A stretch of DNA of 64,000 nucleotides from assembly GCA_918026815.1 (NCBI GenBank), contig CAKJVC010000168.1, positions 124,001-188,000 on the forward strand, given 5' to 3'. The stretch comes from Chalara sp. BL73 (lineage: Eukaryota; Ascomycota; Leotiomycetes; Helotiales). Numbering within the stretch: position 1 is the stretch's first letter; the number at the start of each line of letters is the position of its first letter. Shown here piece after piece: positions 42,230 to 55,175 of this stretch. The notes below the pieces were generated by a model. It was not told where the DNA came from. It worked only from the letters and a program-made list of their open reading frames with translations, and ran no database searches. A program made the translations under genes and the position numbers.

Positions 42230-45200
42230 ATATAATACTCTTTGGGCATTAATGAACTAGCTCTTTTCGAGTTCGGTATTAACCCCAACGCTGAACAAGA
42301 ATATCTTGTTTAGCGGCTGTCGCTATGGCCCTGAAACTCGTTGCTAAACCTACCACTAGCAAATTCCTGTATAGAGTCTAAGATTTGTGCCATTTTTCTG
42401 CAGTCTAAGGCTTCATATTCATGACTATCTCCGTGTACCAGCGGAAGATAAAGGTCAGCACTGGTGAAAGTCTTCATTTATCTGTGGCTCGCCACTGCAA
42501 CAGTCCCTCATAGGCCAGACCTGAGAAGAGACAATGCCCTGGCGATTCTATCTTCGCAGTGTGGACGGGCAGTTGTAATACAGTGTCGCACAACTACAGC
42601 TCTTTTCACTATGGGCTGACTTTCCTTCGGTCTAAATCTTGCTAGTCAATGCTACTTTCAGCAGCTAACCCGGCTCTATGATCTGGGCTAACCACAAGCA
42701 GATATCATACTACAGTGGCATGCTCAGCTGCCCCAAACTCGATCCGTACTACTACAGTGCACCTTTCTCTCATTAGTTAACTACAGAGATTTGGTTAGAT
42801 CCTGAATCATCTGGCACAAACAGCCTAACAACTGTTGCAAAGCCGTCACGGTGCTAGAAGGTTTAGTTCCTCAATAGGTCGATGAGCGGATTCTGTTGTA
42901 GATCTACATACTAAATATCTAGTGCCTTTGCTAATGTATAAATATCTGCCTTCCCCCTTTCAAATTTTCTCCCATGTCAAAAACTACTGAACGTGGATAG
43001 TGCTATACGCCAACGCAAAAAGTAGAAGTTATCTGAGGAAGCCCTTGTGTTCGCTTCCAGTTAGACCGCACGAAGGTTCATAAGTGTGACGAGTGTGGTG
43101 TATCCGATTTCGCGTCGTTTGTAGGACTCAGGCGACACCTTTGATACTGGGCCTTGTCGGCCGTTTATGAATTGATAAAGTATATTCTCGGCTTGCTGCT
43201 ATATTTTTGATTCGCAATAGCAAATCAGGCAATCACGGGAGGTTTCCGTCCGCATCTAAAGCTCTGTCTTGTGGGAGATTCTTGGGTTTGTCGTGTTTGA
43301 TCCGTACACCGGCGAATGCAGATCGAGGTTGTGTCATGCCTTCCTCGTCCGATAGAGGTGCTGCGCGACAATGGTGAGCGTCAATAGAATTACGAGACTG
43401 GCTCTAGCTGTATAGCAGAGAGGGATGCCCGGCGGAGATGGAAGTACTTTTCATCAACTATAGATATCTTATGACCTCATACGATGAAAGTTTGGCTTCT
43501 CGTAAAGGGCTCAATGTGCTCTTTGATGAGAGCACAGACAGCGTCGATATAGCGAGCAATCTAACACGGCACGTTATTTTCATGTAAGCTTTCACTATGT
43601 GATAACTAAAGGCTTTCATGTGAATGATTCGAAGTACAAGATGAGGGCGATAGGTAGCACAACCCTTTATCGCAATACGTATCATCCCGGACCTCCCCAG
43701 GTTAGAATTAGAGCAATGGAGGTAGCGAGCCTTCTGTAGTCGTAGGGGGGACATCAAAGCATGGTACACACAGAGAGGGACGAGTTCATTAATCGAAGGA
43801 CGAACGGTCGCCTCTTGCTAGACCTGCAGCATCACAACACACCACTAGTATGAGACACCAGCGATTCTTCCTCAGGACCCAGCACAAAGCATGGGCACTC
43901 GACGAAAAAAAAGGGGGGGAACATGCACAGCATGAGAGCAATCAAAAATTGTGCCAATGGTACCCCCTGGAAGGAGGTCCACGATCCCGCTGCGCGATGG
44001 GATCGGAATAACAAGGGTCTTGAGCTTTGAACCTCTCCGCTTGTTTATCTTGAATAAAAGAAGACGATGAAGACAAGGAAGAGATCTCAAATATGCTGAC
44101 TTATCTTAGTGTGAAGCCTGCCCAAATTGGTTGGCTTGGGGATCTAGGTTAGATATGGAGGGAAGCAGTGCTCGCAACTTCACTTGAGGGCAGCGCGTCC
44201 TTCTTCGCCTGCGGATCCTGACATTTCCGAGCGGTTTACGTGTGAGAATATGGTTTTAGCCAGTGCTACATTAAAAAGGGAAATTGCCATCAAGTTCGAA
44301 GAAGGAGTCAAAAGCCGTGAAGATAGACCAAGGAACTGACGTGTTGTATACCCGACTGCCCGCGCTTAGAGTACGGAAATTGAATATTCGATATCGAGAG
44401 TAGATCACGGAAACGTGAGTATAGCTTGATTGTCAACTACGGTGGGAGGACAGAAATCAACTACGGCTCGTACTTTACCGGATGCCTCGAAAGAAGCCAA
44501 CATGGATCAGAGTCAACTTAGGCGAGTCTAATCCAATTTTGCAAGTACCACTAGGTGTGCTCGAATCTAGAGTCTTGTCATTATATCTTGCGAAGAAAGA
44601 CATCGCTCGGTAATTTCCAAGTCGCCAGCTGCCATTATATATACGACCGATACCTTTACACAACTGTGACGACTCATGTAAAGGGCTTTTAAAAGAGTCA
44701 AAAGCATGGCGGCTACAATCGAAGGGCGAATTCAAGAAGCAATAGATATACTCTCCGCCAGGAAATAGCACCAACATGTGAACTCAAACCGAGCCTAAAA
44801 TTGTTGACATACTTCTTAATCAGGCTAACTAGGAAAGGAGGTCCCAGGTGATGATACTGAACCCATGGCAGCCTCATGGTATTTATTCTCAACAAACTCG
44901 CAGGACTGCCCCATCTACCATTGCGTTGCCACTTTATAAACAAGGCCGAGCTTTTAGAACTCACAGATATATTCGACGAACATATTGTCGTCGGCGTGGT
45001 CTGAAACTCATGTCCTTAAAACAACTTGAAAAAAAATATCAAAAGAAACATCAAACACTTGATGCGATAACACGGGAACAGATTAAGTAGAGTCCATTTT
45101 ACGCTTAATAATATTTTATAGGTATACTTACTACTCCACGAGGATAACATACACGTCTTGATTCTCCTGAGCAAGATTTCCTTTGCATATACGTGACATG

Positions 45201-46615
45201 CAAGACGCTTCATAACCCAACAGGCTAAAACATTCATGTCCGTGTCCACAACACGGCTCACTTCTTTAACAGATCTTACCACGGATCTAGATCACAACGA
45301 TCGCACAAGGGCCGGCTTGATGCAGGTAATGGACAAGCTCAGACATTTTTCTTGTTGACCACATGCCCTAAAACTTAGCATCCGCTCCCCCCCTTGCCAA
45401 ATACACTCTCATCTGAACCATAGGTAGAGCCCAGATGGAACCACTCTGATCCATACACCTAAGAACATCCCACCATGGGGCAACGGTCAATCTTACACGA
45501 ATACGATTACGCATATCTTATCAAGTATCATTCCTCAAGAGACAATCTTGTAAAGCGAATTGATTCACACACAACAAACCTGTTAACACTAGCCACAATT
45601 CACCCTTTCAAGAAATCGAGCTCGGAATATTTCCTATCTGCAGAGGACGAGCTCATGTTGTAGTCCTATGGGTACATGTTCAGATATTACATCATAGCAA
45701 TCATTCATAAGAAGCCTTTTCCGCAAAAGGAGAACAAGAACACATAGCTTCCCAAGGAAGGCTGCAGATTATTGTGATCCAGCCTCGGATGACCGTCAGA
45801 GTGGATTTGACATAGCAGTTGAACGTTAACAAACCAAAGGTGTACCATCAGTTGTATTCGAAACATTGCTCTAGACCGTGAACTTAGTAATACGCAAGAA
45901 AGGAGGAGTTACGAATTGAAAGAAAGCTGTATGCAAACGACTAGGTACTTAATCGCTTGTGATTTCTATCTAGAAATCTAAGCCTGGATTTTCGCAATCC
46001 ATTCTCTGAAGAAATAGTAGCCATTAGCGAAGAAGATTCGCACTAGCAAGATCAAACAGCATATCTAGCATTGTATATTGAACCCAGCAAACTGAATAGG
46101 AAGAGCTACCGGAAGAGCAAATCTCGAAGAATTGATTTTGTTACAATGCATTCACGGATGACGGGGTTCATGCTATGAAAGTCGATCTTCTTCGAGAAAC
46201 GAATGGTCTTTTTCTGAATTAATACACTTGCTTTATGTACTCCGTGACTTCAAAATAGCAGATGGAATCTGTAGTATAATCGCTTAGACGGCGTAAATGG
46301 AATGGACGACTTCATCGACTGCCACTCGCAGGATAAAGGGCGTTACCAAAGCAAGATTGCTTCTTGGCTACTTCTCGCTTTACATTCTTCACAAGTTGAC
46401 AAAAATCTATCAGCTAGTATCCTGTATGCTGGACGGAAGATTGCTATGCAGGCAGGGATACAAGTGCGACGTCCATGACAAGAATACGTATACATATTGG
46501 CATATCTGTAGCACGTGCTCTGGTGCTCCTTATCGCCATCTGTTCGGCGCACAACAAGACTTCTCGCTAAAGAGCCTAAATGAAACGAGTAATGAGCATT
46601 TGAAGGCCTTCTTCT

Positions 46616-46677
46616 TTTCTCTCTTTTTTTTTTTTTGCTATTCAGCTTTTTTTTTGCTATTCAGCTTTTTTTTTTTA
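46616..46677 (+). repeat. T-rich tandem duplication
   Basis: Units of T(8-13)GCTATTCAGC repeated twice, ending in a third T-run before AGCAGCAG. Confidence 0.75.
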
Positions 46678-46733
46678 GCAGCAGAGGCATTGCAATTTCC
46701 CCGGATCCCAAGCTTCCGGTAACGAAGTGTGAG

Positions 46734-46976
46734 ATGATCCAGAACCATGGATGGATCTTCTCGAGTTACACAAGCCTAGGCTCATTATGGAAGGCCCCCA
46801 AATAGATCGAAAAGGCACACACAAGACTCGACGAATTGGGTGACGCTGTTGATTCTGGGGCAATTCGCGTGTCCGATTATATGTCAGGAGCTGACCCCGA
46901 ATCTGTATCCGGTCCGAAGTTTGGCAAATGGGAAAAGGAGATGAGACCGGAGTTTGCCGAGCCTTTGATTGTCTGA
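46734..46976 (+). pseudogene. Possible gene remnant with one internal stop
   Basis: A frame from ATG 46734 to TGA 46974-46976 (81 codons including the stop) is interrupted only by TAG at 46803. After it, the sequence reads like a soluble protein: KAHTRLDELGDAVDSGAIRV and GPKFGKWEKEMRPEFAEPL. I do not recognise the family. It may be a decayed exon or a chance frame. Confidence 0.3.
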
Positions 46977-48934
46977 ATGCTACTGCCCGTGCCCATCATG
47001 CATGCAGCCTTACCGCTTCACAGGCACTTGCTTCCAAAGTTCTCCTAGATTAGACCGGATTATACCCAGTTGGTTTGAAGAGCAAGCAAAGGCATACCTT
47101 TTCTTTTTTACGAAGGCTTTCGTAGAATCAAACACAAACTTAAATATAACGGTTGCTCAATTGTGCTTGCAGAACATTGGGATTAAAGGGTGTTCAAGTA
47201 GCACATGTCAACTCGACATAGGGGCCCGTGTTGATAACGGCGAGGTTGGCTTTGTGGCTTAGAAGAACCACAAGCTACCTTGTGATAGATCGTTACTTCC
47301 GGTCGTTACCGTGGCCGTCCCGTCCCATATCGAGTTCGTTCGTTGGTTAAGGGACCTTGCATTGTAACAGTGCAACGGAAGTAACTCGGTGGTAATGTGA
47401 CACACTCTTTGATGACTACAGCAGATCTTCTTCTTAATATCTGAGTCGAGGCAAGGAGCTTCCAATAGTTGACGATCTAGTCCTCGATGTCACTTGTATG
47501 AGAACCTGCTCAGTTCAGAGGAAGCTGCAGATGCCAAGAAGGCAAGGTTTGGTAAAATGGATTTGGTGGCGCATGAACCATACCCGAGATTGACTAATTG
47601 ACGGCGGCAAACTACCAGGCTGAGCGAGCCGGCCTCTGCCGAGTTTATCACTCAAGCATCTTTTAGCATTTAGCAGCAAAGCGTTGGTGGTGTCCTAGCC
47701 GTAGCACGGAATCGCCTAAAAAGATGGGTCTGATGATGGAGACAAAGGTAGAGATTGATATTGGAGGCTCGTCCGCAAAGGAACCGGAAGGCGATTGGTA
47801 GGCATCGCCATGTTTCGCGGCATCGTGCCTTGCAGATGGGATCTCCAGTGATCTGCGACCAGTGCAAGCCCGAAGCACCTAGCTATTCCCAAGGAAAAGA
47901 CCCATGCACGCCGCAATTTCAGCTGGCACGCCAAACACCAATTTGAAGAGCTGGGGAAGAAAGCACCTAAAAGTTCCCGAATAGGCACGACCCCAAGCCA
48001 CATATATCAAACATGTTTGACGACTGACGAACCATGGCAGGATGAGTGGCTGTGAAAGGCTATTATTCATTTGGCGGCCAGGACTCGCCGGATGGTAAAT
48101 GCATTATTGCACTGTGTGCATCAGCTGCTATGTGGCTTAACGCCTCTGGTAAAAAGGAGGTGTGTCCCATCTATTCATAGTACGTCTGACAGTGAAGGAT
48201 GAATAACAAGATGCAGAGGGATGTTGATTTACGAAATATCATTCGTTTAAGCCAAGCCTCGCTGGCAAAAAGCTTAAAGTTCTCGCCCGTTCGTCATTCA
48301 CTTGTTGGTTGTGACTGCAAGATAAATTAAAATGCGATCGCATAATGCGGTGCAACCTGAAAATTCATGTAAGCCTATAACCTAATAATCAACGTATTAC
48401 GCATCGACGATTATGATGCGGATTACCTCTCTCGCGATTATTCTGGAAAATATGATGAGTGCCTTTCCATGACACCAATAAAGGTTGTACCTCTGTGCCT
48501 TGGAGGGAACATTTTGCATCAAAGTATCACTACCCCAGCTGTGTACGAGGACAAGTGTGTCCTATAGGGATATGCGGACCAGCTAGTCGAGAAAGAAGGA
48601 AAAAAAGCGCACACCCCAGGGGGCTTGCGCACCACTGTGAAGCTTCGGGAGTTGAGCCGAGCAAGCCTGTTGCCCTTCCAGCCTCCCACTCCCACTCCTA
48701 CATCTCCACTGTCCAGTACTGTACATGTACTGTGACCCTGTGGCCCCTGTTGCTGCATAAAGTTCAGTAAGGAGGGCTGACACACCCGCAAAGGACATCC
48801 AAGTGTCGATCGCTGCTGCATCATCTGCCATCGTGATTCGTCGTCTGAGCACCACCACAGATGCTATCATCAAAAGCGTCAATTGATGGACGTCAATAGC
48901 AACAGATAACAATATTGGTGAAAGCTTGCACATG

Positions 48935-48947
48935 CCCCCCCCCCCCC
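48935..48947 (+). repeat. C13 homopolymer
   Basis: One of several C-runs in the next 1.4 kb (also near 49665-49674, 49896-49908 and 50258-50274). Confidence 0.85.
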
Positions 48948-49171
48948 TAAAGCGGAAAGCTTTCTGCAGCGCGAAGCTAGTTGAGCAACGATCAGCTGCA
49001 CAAGCAGTAAATGGCCTTCATTGGAACACACTCGTCCTGTTTAGCTGCTGGATAATTTTATTGTAGCAGCGAGTAATGGCAAGAAAGTGGTGTCCAGCTC
49101 TCAATTTGTTTTGGCACAATACGAAGGAACGGAGAACTAATCGTATTAAGCACTGTCATCGTTTGTGGAGT

Positions 49172-49176
49172 TGTGT

Positions 49177-49207
<31 letters not shown>
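49172..49207 (+). repeat. (GT)n microsatellite
   Basis: About 17 GT dinucleotides with one AT interruption. Confidence 0.9.
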
Positions 49208-50150
49208 GAAGACGCCTGAGGCGGGTCCTTGGATTTTTCATACGTCGCCGGGAAAGAGTCGAGGATACACCTCCGCAAGTATTATATCAGAGCTGGGGGG
49301 GATGGCAAGAGTTGCTCCCATGATATAAATGGGTGAGATGTTGCTGAGCAGCATCAGTGCGCGTGATCCAACCACTGCTCGGATGCTGCGGAAGTTGGGA
49401 AGGGGATACTAGATGATCTTGATCTTGATCTCCAACAATGCCGCCGCTTCGAAATCCATGGTTGATCCTGAGTATACCGACAAAGTAATGTGCTTGTGTG
49501 CCCTTTTCAATACGGATCAGACGCGCGACCTGTAATGTGAAGCTGTAGAACCGTCATCGGCTTGGCTGGTATTTGCATTGATTCTCGCTGCCGCTAGGTT
49601 TCGCAGGGCCAATGATTTTTCCGATGGAGGACAACACGAACAAAGAGTCTCGACCACCCTCCCTCCCCCCCCCCTTGCTGATGATTCCTGTCATTCAACG
49701 AATAGTGAGTCCCGGAAGCAGCTGCAGACGCTACCTGCACGCAAGCAAGCAACCACCCCCCAATATCAGGCCAGCTATTGCATAATGGCAACATCGTGGA
49801 GCTCAGTCTAGGGATTTTATTTCGTTTATTCACTCACTCACTCATCAACGCTTCTTTCCATGCTAATTTGTTTGTTGTACGCATCGCAACAGGCACCCCC
49901 CCCCCCCCTAATGACCCTAATTGTCCTGACTTGCTCTTTGCATCGTGCTAAGATTATTGAGAGTTTAATCTGGAGATTATTGACCAGGTCATGTTCCGGC
50001 TCGGGTGCGGCTACAGGGGCTGATGCGCTATAAATACAGAGAGCCAAGCGTAATAGAGGCCGCAGCAAAGCCCCCCCATGTCCACGTAACGGGAAAGCTC
50101 CAGAAACAAAGCTTGACAACCGAAAGAAAATTGGATTTTGCGTAGTGCTC

Positions 50151-52667
50151 GGGCTCAAGCTCTAAGTTCAGGCTCAGTCCAAGCTCACCAGAAAGGAGAA
50201 CCCAAAGAACGAGAGATGCGTTGTTCGGTCTTCTCTCTCTCCTCGCTGTGCTCTCCTATCCCCCCTCCCCCCCCTTCTTCTTTCGCCTGCAAACTCGACT
50301 CGTTACTGTACTGTAGCTAGCTTCCTGAGGTCGGAGCTCTGACATGAAGAAGTGAAGGCCCTTGCTCCTTGCTACTTACTGGTCACTGCTTCTTTTCTCC
50401 TCCCCAAGGCTGATGCCAGTTCCCTCCTTTGTCGAATCAACGTCGATCCTAGACCAGCTTACGCCGATGCCTACGCCAACTGCCCTCTTGGTCTGCTGAA
50501 CGAAGCCCGCAAAGCCCTGTACTAGTCGCCAACCTCAACCCAACACCTAACTCAATATCGTACTCGAAATTTTCACGGTCCTCAAGAAACCCTCTGCTGC
50601 GACAACATACCTATCGATGCAGGACTAGTGATATATCTGCAGATGCCAAACGGCCGGAACATATATGGTTGGAACTTGAGAAGACGGCTTTCTCCTGACA
50701 ATCCGTCAAGTGCCGTGACGGCAAATGCTCCCCGACCAATCCTCGACGCGCCTTTCCTTTCTTTTGATTGAAATTCTCTTACCGACTCAGAAACGAAAAT
50801 AATACTTAATATTGGTGATCCCCTTCTACAATAATTTTCTGTGGTGGCGGATATACAACTCTGCCTACATAATAGTTGCCTTGCGCAGATCCTACATACT
50901 TCACCGAGGACCCTGTTGTTGTTTCGTTACTTCCACGCCATCATTCAGCTTGAATTGTGGCCACAAGAGACACCGTCTTTTAGAGCCTCAAACACGGCCG
51001 AAGTTTGCCCCATTCCAACGGATTTTCTCCAACAGCCGCACCGAAGACTTGCCAATACTCTCCTGGTTTTAGCAGATTTTCGGCAGCAGACTAGTAATCA
51101 GAGACAAGACAATATTTTTGGGAGACCTCACTATACAATATACGGATACACAATATTGCCAGAAGCAGGAAGAGACACACTTTCGAAAATACATCTGGAC
51201 CAGGCTGGGTCCACTCACTGTCCGCCATACTTAGCCCCAGCCATTTTTCGAGGAGCGGCACACTTCATTCGCTTGGTGTGACCACATTGGATCGTTCAGC
51301 TTTGGAGGCTTGGCTTTCGCCTTTCAGTAGCAGACTGTAAGTCCTGCTTCTGCTCCTGTCTCTAGTTTCTTCTGCTAAGGGGGTCGTGAAGCGTAGAGCA
51401 GTGGCGGTGACTTGTGGTTGAAGCTCTTGCGCTCTGTTTGCCCAGCAATATATTGATATCTAGGGCGGTCGATACTAGCTGGTTAGCCAGCTAGCACTTG
51501 TCTAGTTACCTCCACAAGAAAGAAAAGGGCTCCTGGCGGCATACGGGGACTGCCACTATAATTCAGAAGAGTGAGCCCTACCCATTTTTCTTTGAAATTC
51601 TTCCTCCCTTGCGTCCTTGGCCATAGGAAATCAGAGTTCGGTCATCTGTGCGCTATCGAGGCACTTGTCAGAGAGAGCCCACCCCCCTTCCCGCAACAAC
51701 CTTGCTCTCGCCCCTCCACCTCCCACCACTCCTCCAACATCCTGGATGTCAATTTCTGGCATGCGGTACCATTCTGCCTGTTTCCTCGCACCTCCAAACG
51801 AAACAAAATCCTACTTCCATATCCTGTCACCGGCACTTTACCAGCATGATCATGACGGCATGAACTTATTCTAACACCCCCCATGCGAACAGGTCGCCTT
51901 CCACGGGTGGCTGCATAACCTCTGGAAACCCGGTCAAATCTTGTTAAACATCAAAAGCTTCAATTTCTTTGTCCGCAGCCAGTACGTGCTTCGACTTGCA
52001 TGCTATCCTTCTGCTGCCGGCCTACGAATCCCTTTGACTTGCTTGCCGATCTCTCAAGTAGCCCACCGGCTGATCTATTCATGACACTCTAGGAAAGAAC
52101 TCTCTGCTCTATACTTTGTCCTCTGGTTTCAGCTTCCCGAAACCAACCCATACCACATCGCCGCAATTTGACCATTAGTTGTGGTATTTGGAAAGCAGGG
52201 ATTCGCAGCGACGTCAACATTTAACACGCTTCCCCAAAGTCTCAACTTGTTTTAACTCTCGGGGTCGCTCCTAGTTCATCAACGGTCTCAAATCTGGTGA
52301 GCCTACCGGCGTATTAGAAGAGATAGTGCCTTCACTCAAATCGCTTGAAGGGAATACCCGCTATCTGACTCCATATCAACAACAGTTTGTTTGGCTACCT
52401 TTCGAGGTTTCGAAACCTAAAGCGACAACCTTTCACAACTCTAGCTGCGTCAAAATCTATGGACAAGGAGCCCAGCATTTCCTCAGCGAGTCAATATTAT
52501 TGTTTAGACTTTCGAACAGTTCTGCTGCCCTGATCTTGGAGTTTTTGTGGTTGCTTAATCATACATTCTGGCTACTACCAAACCGTCAAGCTGGCATATT
52601 CAACTTATAGCCTGTTCGAAGTGAGTTCTATATCCCCAGCGTCCCTGAAATCCCAGCTCAGTGCTAG
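50151..52667 (+). other. Probable long promoter/5' leader of the MedA gene
   Basis: About 2.5 kb, pyrimidine-rich, without a recognisable gene. An intron-like segment (52621-52667, GTGAGT to GCTAG) joins a preceding in-phase reading (KLAYSTYSLFE) to the MedA frame, but no ATG is found in that preceding frame before a TGA. So the true first exon, probably further upstream, is unresolved. Several ATG-initiated short frames (e.g. near 51571 and 51617) could act as uORFs. Developmental regulators of this kind often have such leaders. Confidence 0.45.
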
Positions 52668-55175
52668 GGTCACTATACTGATATTGCACAGCCCGAACAT
52701 ATCTCTTGTACTAGACCCATCATTCTCGACGAGAACTACGCATCACCTGAAACTGCAGCTCTACACGAGGAAGGGTACGAGGGAGCCCTCGTGGCTCGGG
52801 CAGGCTCCTCGCCGAATCTTATTTCCATGTCTGCCTACGGGAAACCGCAACCGCCTCCTAGCGTCCATGGTAAGTCCCCTCAATCTCTTTGTCAATCTCG
52901 CATCATTACACTTTCAAACCCGTTCTTATATTAAACAGGCTTCGACAATGGTCGATCCTTTTCCGATGCATCGTTCAACTTCACTACGCAAGTGTATGGT
53001 TCGCAAGGTGCTGCGTCCGCGTCTACCACAGCACCAATTTATCAAAATCCCACAACTATGACACAAATGGCGTACCAGGCTCGTACTACATTCGATGACC
53101 AAGCGGGGCCGTATCTGAATGTCGGCTCCACGCCTGTACCAGAGATTAGCTCGTACACTCCTTCAAGAGGGGCCTGTGGAGAGAAATTTTATGTGTACAT
53201 CGCTTCATTGTACGAATTACAGACATCCAGCTCACCCAGCTTCTTCTTGATGTTCGGTCACCAAAAATGCTCAGCATCTCTGGCGAAGCTAAGCCAGCAA
53301 GGAGCTGCTTGTACATATACGGTGTCTACGGAGGTTCCCCAGTTTGCAGCAACCCGTTGGAACTCAGCACAAGTGCCTGTTTCAATGTTCATGGAGACTG
53401 GAGACGGGGATGTGATCGCGAAATTGAATGTAGGCGACTTCGCTTTTCTTGATGCGCTCAATACTACAGAAGGCCCAGCACCAGAGGCGACGAAGAAGAG
53501 GAAAATATCATCGGACTCAACAGATCTGATGAGAAGCCCGATAAAACGTATTTCGAGTCAGCAGCTGCGGCCTAAGGAGGAATACAGTCCCTACAATTAC
53601 ACGCCAACGGATGGAACCGCCCCTTACTCACCATACCTTCAAGGAAATGGACAATATGGCCAGAGTTTTGCTCAACCACGATATAATCAGACAGCTTCAT
53701 ACCAAAGCCAAGCTCCATCCAGACACGTTAATTATGGCTATTCGAATTCACCCGCAACCTCATCACCCAAAATCAAGGCGCAGTCTCCTCAGGTGGCTAA
53801 CTGGAGTCCCCCGTATTCAAATGTGGGCTCTAATCTATCTCACAGCCCTGCTGTCGCGAGCAGCGCAAATTTGAGGTCCGGACTTACACCAGCAGCTGTT
53901 AGCGCGAATCCTCCATTATTCAGAACCTCTACGCTCCAGCAAACGCCAAGCCCAGCAACGACACCGCATGGAGCACCACCTGGCCCACACTTTAACGCAT
54001 ATGCCCTCTACCCTCACAAAGCAAAATTAGAGATCAATGGTGACCTTGACTCGATGGCTCAAAATTGGTCAGAGGAGGAATGGGATTCGAAGAGGCGACT
54101 TGTCCACTTCAGACGATCACAGTCAGGAAGCACTATCACTACAACCTTTCAGCCAGTCTCCCCGGATGAGCGGCCCCCGAACAGTATCTGCATTAGCTGT
54201 ATATACTGGGAAGAAAAGAATGAGTGTTTTGTGACAAGTGTAGACACGATTCACCTGTTGGAGCAACTGGTAGCAGCACGATTTACAGTAGAAGAGAAGA
54301 ATAGGATTCGAAGGAACTTAGAAGGGTTTCGGCCACTTACTGTGTCAAAGGGCAAGGCCGACAGCGAGGAGTTTTTCAAGGTCATCATGGCTTTTCCTGC
54401 ACCCAAGCCTCGCAACATTGAGAAGGACGTTAAGGTATTCCATTGGAAAGACCTCTGCAGCGCATTGAAAAAGATCATTGGGAAATACGTGAGTAAAAGA
54501 GGCATTGAGCTACTTTGAGAACAAAGCGCTGACAGCACTTAGTCTGCCAGTCCCTCATCAACATTACCTCCTGCACCGGCTCTCCTTACTCCAGTAAGCT
54601 CGACTGGTTATGCCACTGAAGCCTCGTCAGCCGGCATATCTTACGTGAACGAACATCAAGGAGCAGTCTCTCCACGTTCGATAGCAGGTTCGGCTACATC
54701 TACTGTATACGCAAGTAATAATCCTACACGAGTGATCTCCCCTCATTACCAGAAGTCGATGGCGACACTTCCAAATGCGCCATCTGATCTGCGTATGACA
54801 GTCCCTATACAACCAACCCAGGAAGCATCAGGGCAATGGCATGGAAATCAGCATCACATGCCAGCATCACAGCAATACCAGCAAGTTAGTCAACTTAGTG
54901 GTCAAAGCACTCGAGGATCCTGGGATATGTCGAACTATCTCGAGAATGGACCCGCGACTGCCGGCGGCACTTCTGGGCCAGGCTCAACCCCACAGTCGCA
55001 ATCGCAGTCATTATCACACTCACACTCGCTCTCGCAATCTCATCCTCCGTCACTAAACTACGGGAATGCTCGAAGTGCAGCCGATGTAGCGGTGTCGATG
55101 GGCGATAACAGGAATTCTCGAGGGCTATCTTCGCAGCAGCAAAGCAGCCAGAGTCACCAGATGCCGCGTACGTGA
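52668..55175 (+). CDS. medA: Developmental transcription regulator MedA (medusa / Acon-3 type)
   Basis: Fungal nuclear regulator of conidiophore development, adhesion and virulence-related traits. The diagnostic C-terminal domain is complete: AKLEINGDLDSMAQNWSEEE, RRLVHFRRSQSGSTITTTF, PPNSICISCIYWEEKNECFV, TVEEKNRIRRNLEGFRPLTV and FHWKDLCSALKKIIGKY. Exons: ~52668-52869, 52939-54488 and 54543-55175, with 69- and 54-nt introns. The first Met in frame is 52827 (MSAYGKPQPPPS), giving 741 aa. In-frame conserved-looking sequence (SPETAALHEEGYEGALVARA) extends to 52668, so the real start probably lies in an upstream exon. The N-terminal GEKFYVYIASLYELQTSS / FFLMFGHQKCSASL block also fits MedA. The rest is Ser/Pro/Gln-rich, and the tail has SQSQSLSHSHSLSQSH-like repeats. 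Confidence 0.92.

Larger units (their letters stand above)
42230..50150. other. Gene-poor region with coding-like remnants and simple repeats
   Basis: About 7.9 kb without a gene I can support. It holds a partial C2H2-like reading (43073-43144), two short coding-like remnants (46734-46976, 47473-47601), a T-rich tandem duplication (about 46616-46677), a GT microsatellite and several long C-runs. The base composition is mixed and I see no strong RIP signature, terminal repeats or transposase. A worn-out repeat region or an unannotated non-coding transcript are both possible. Confidence 0.5.

Noticed and set aside
48935..50275. C-runs considered as poly-C/poly-A tails of retroelements
   Set aside because: No reverse transcriptase, LTR or target-site duplication is visible.
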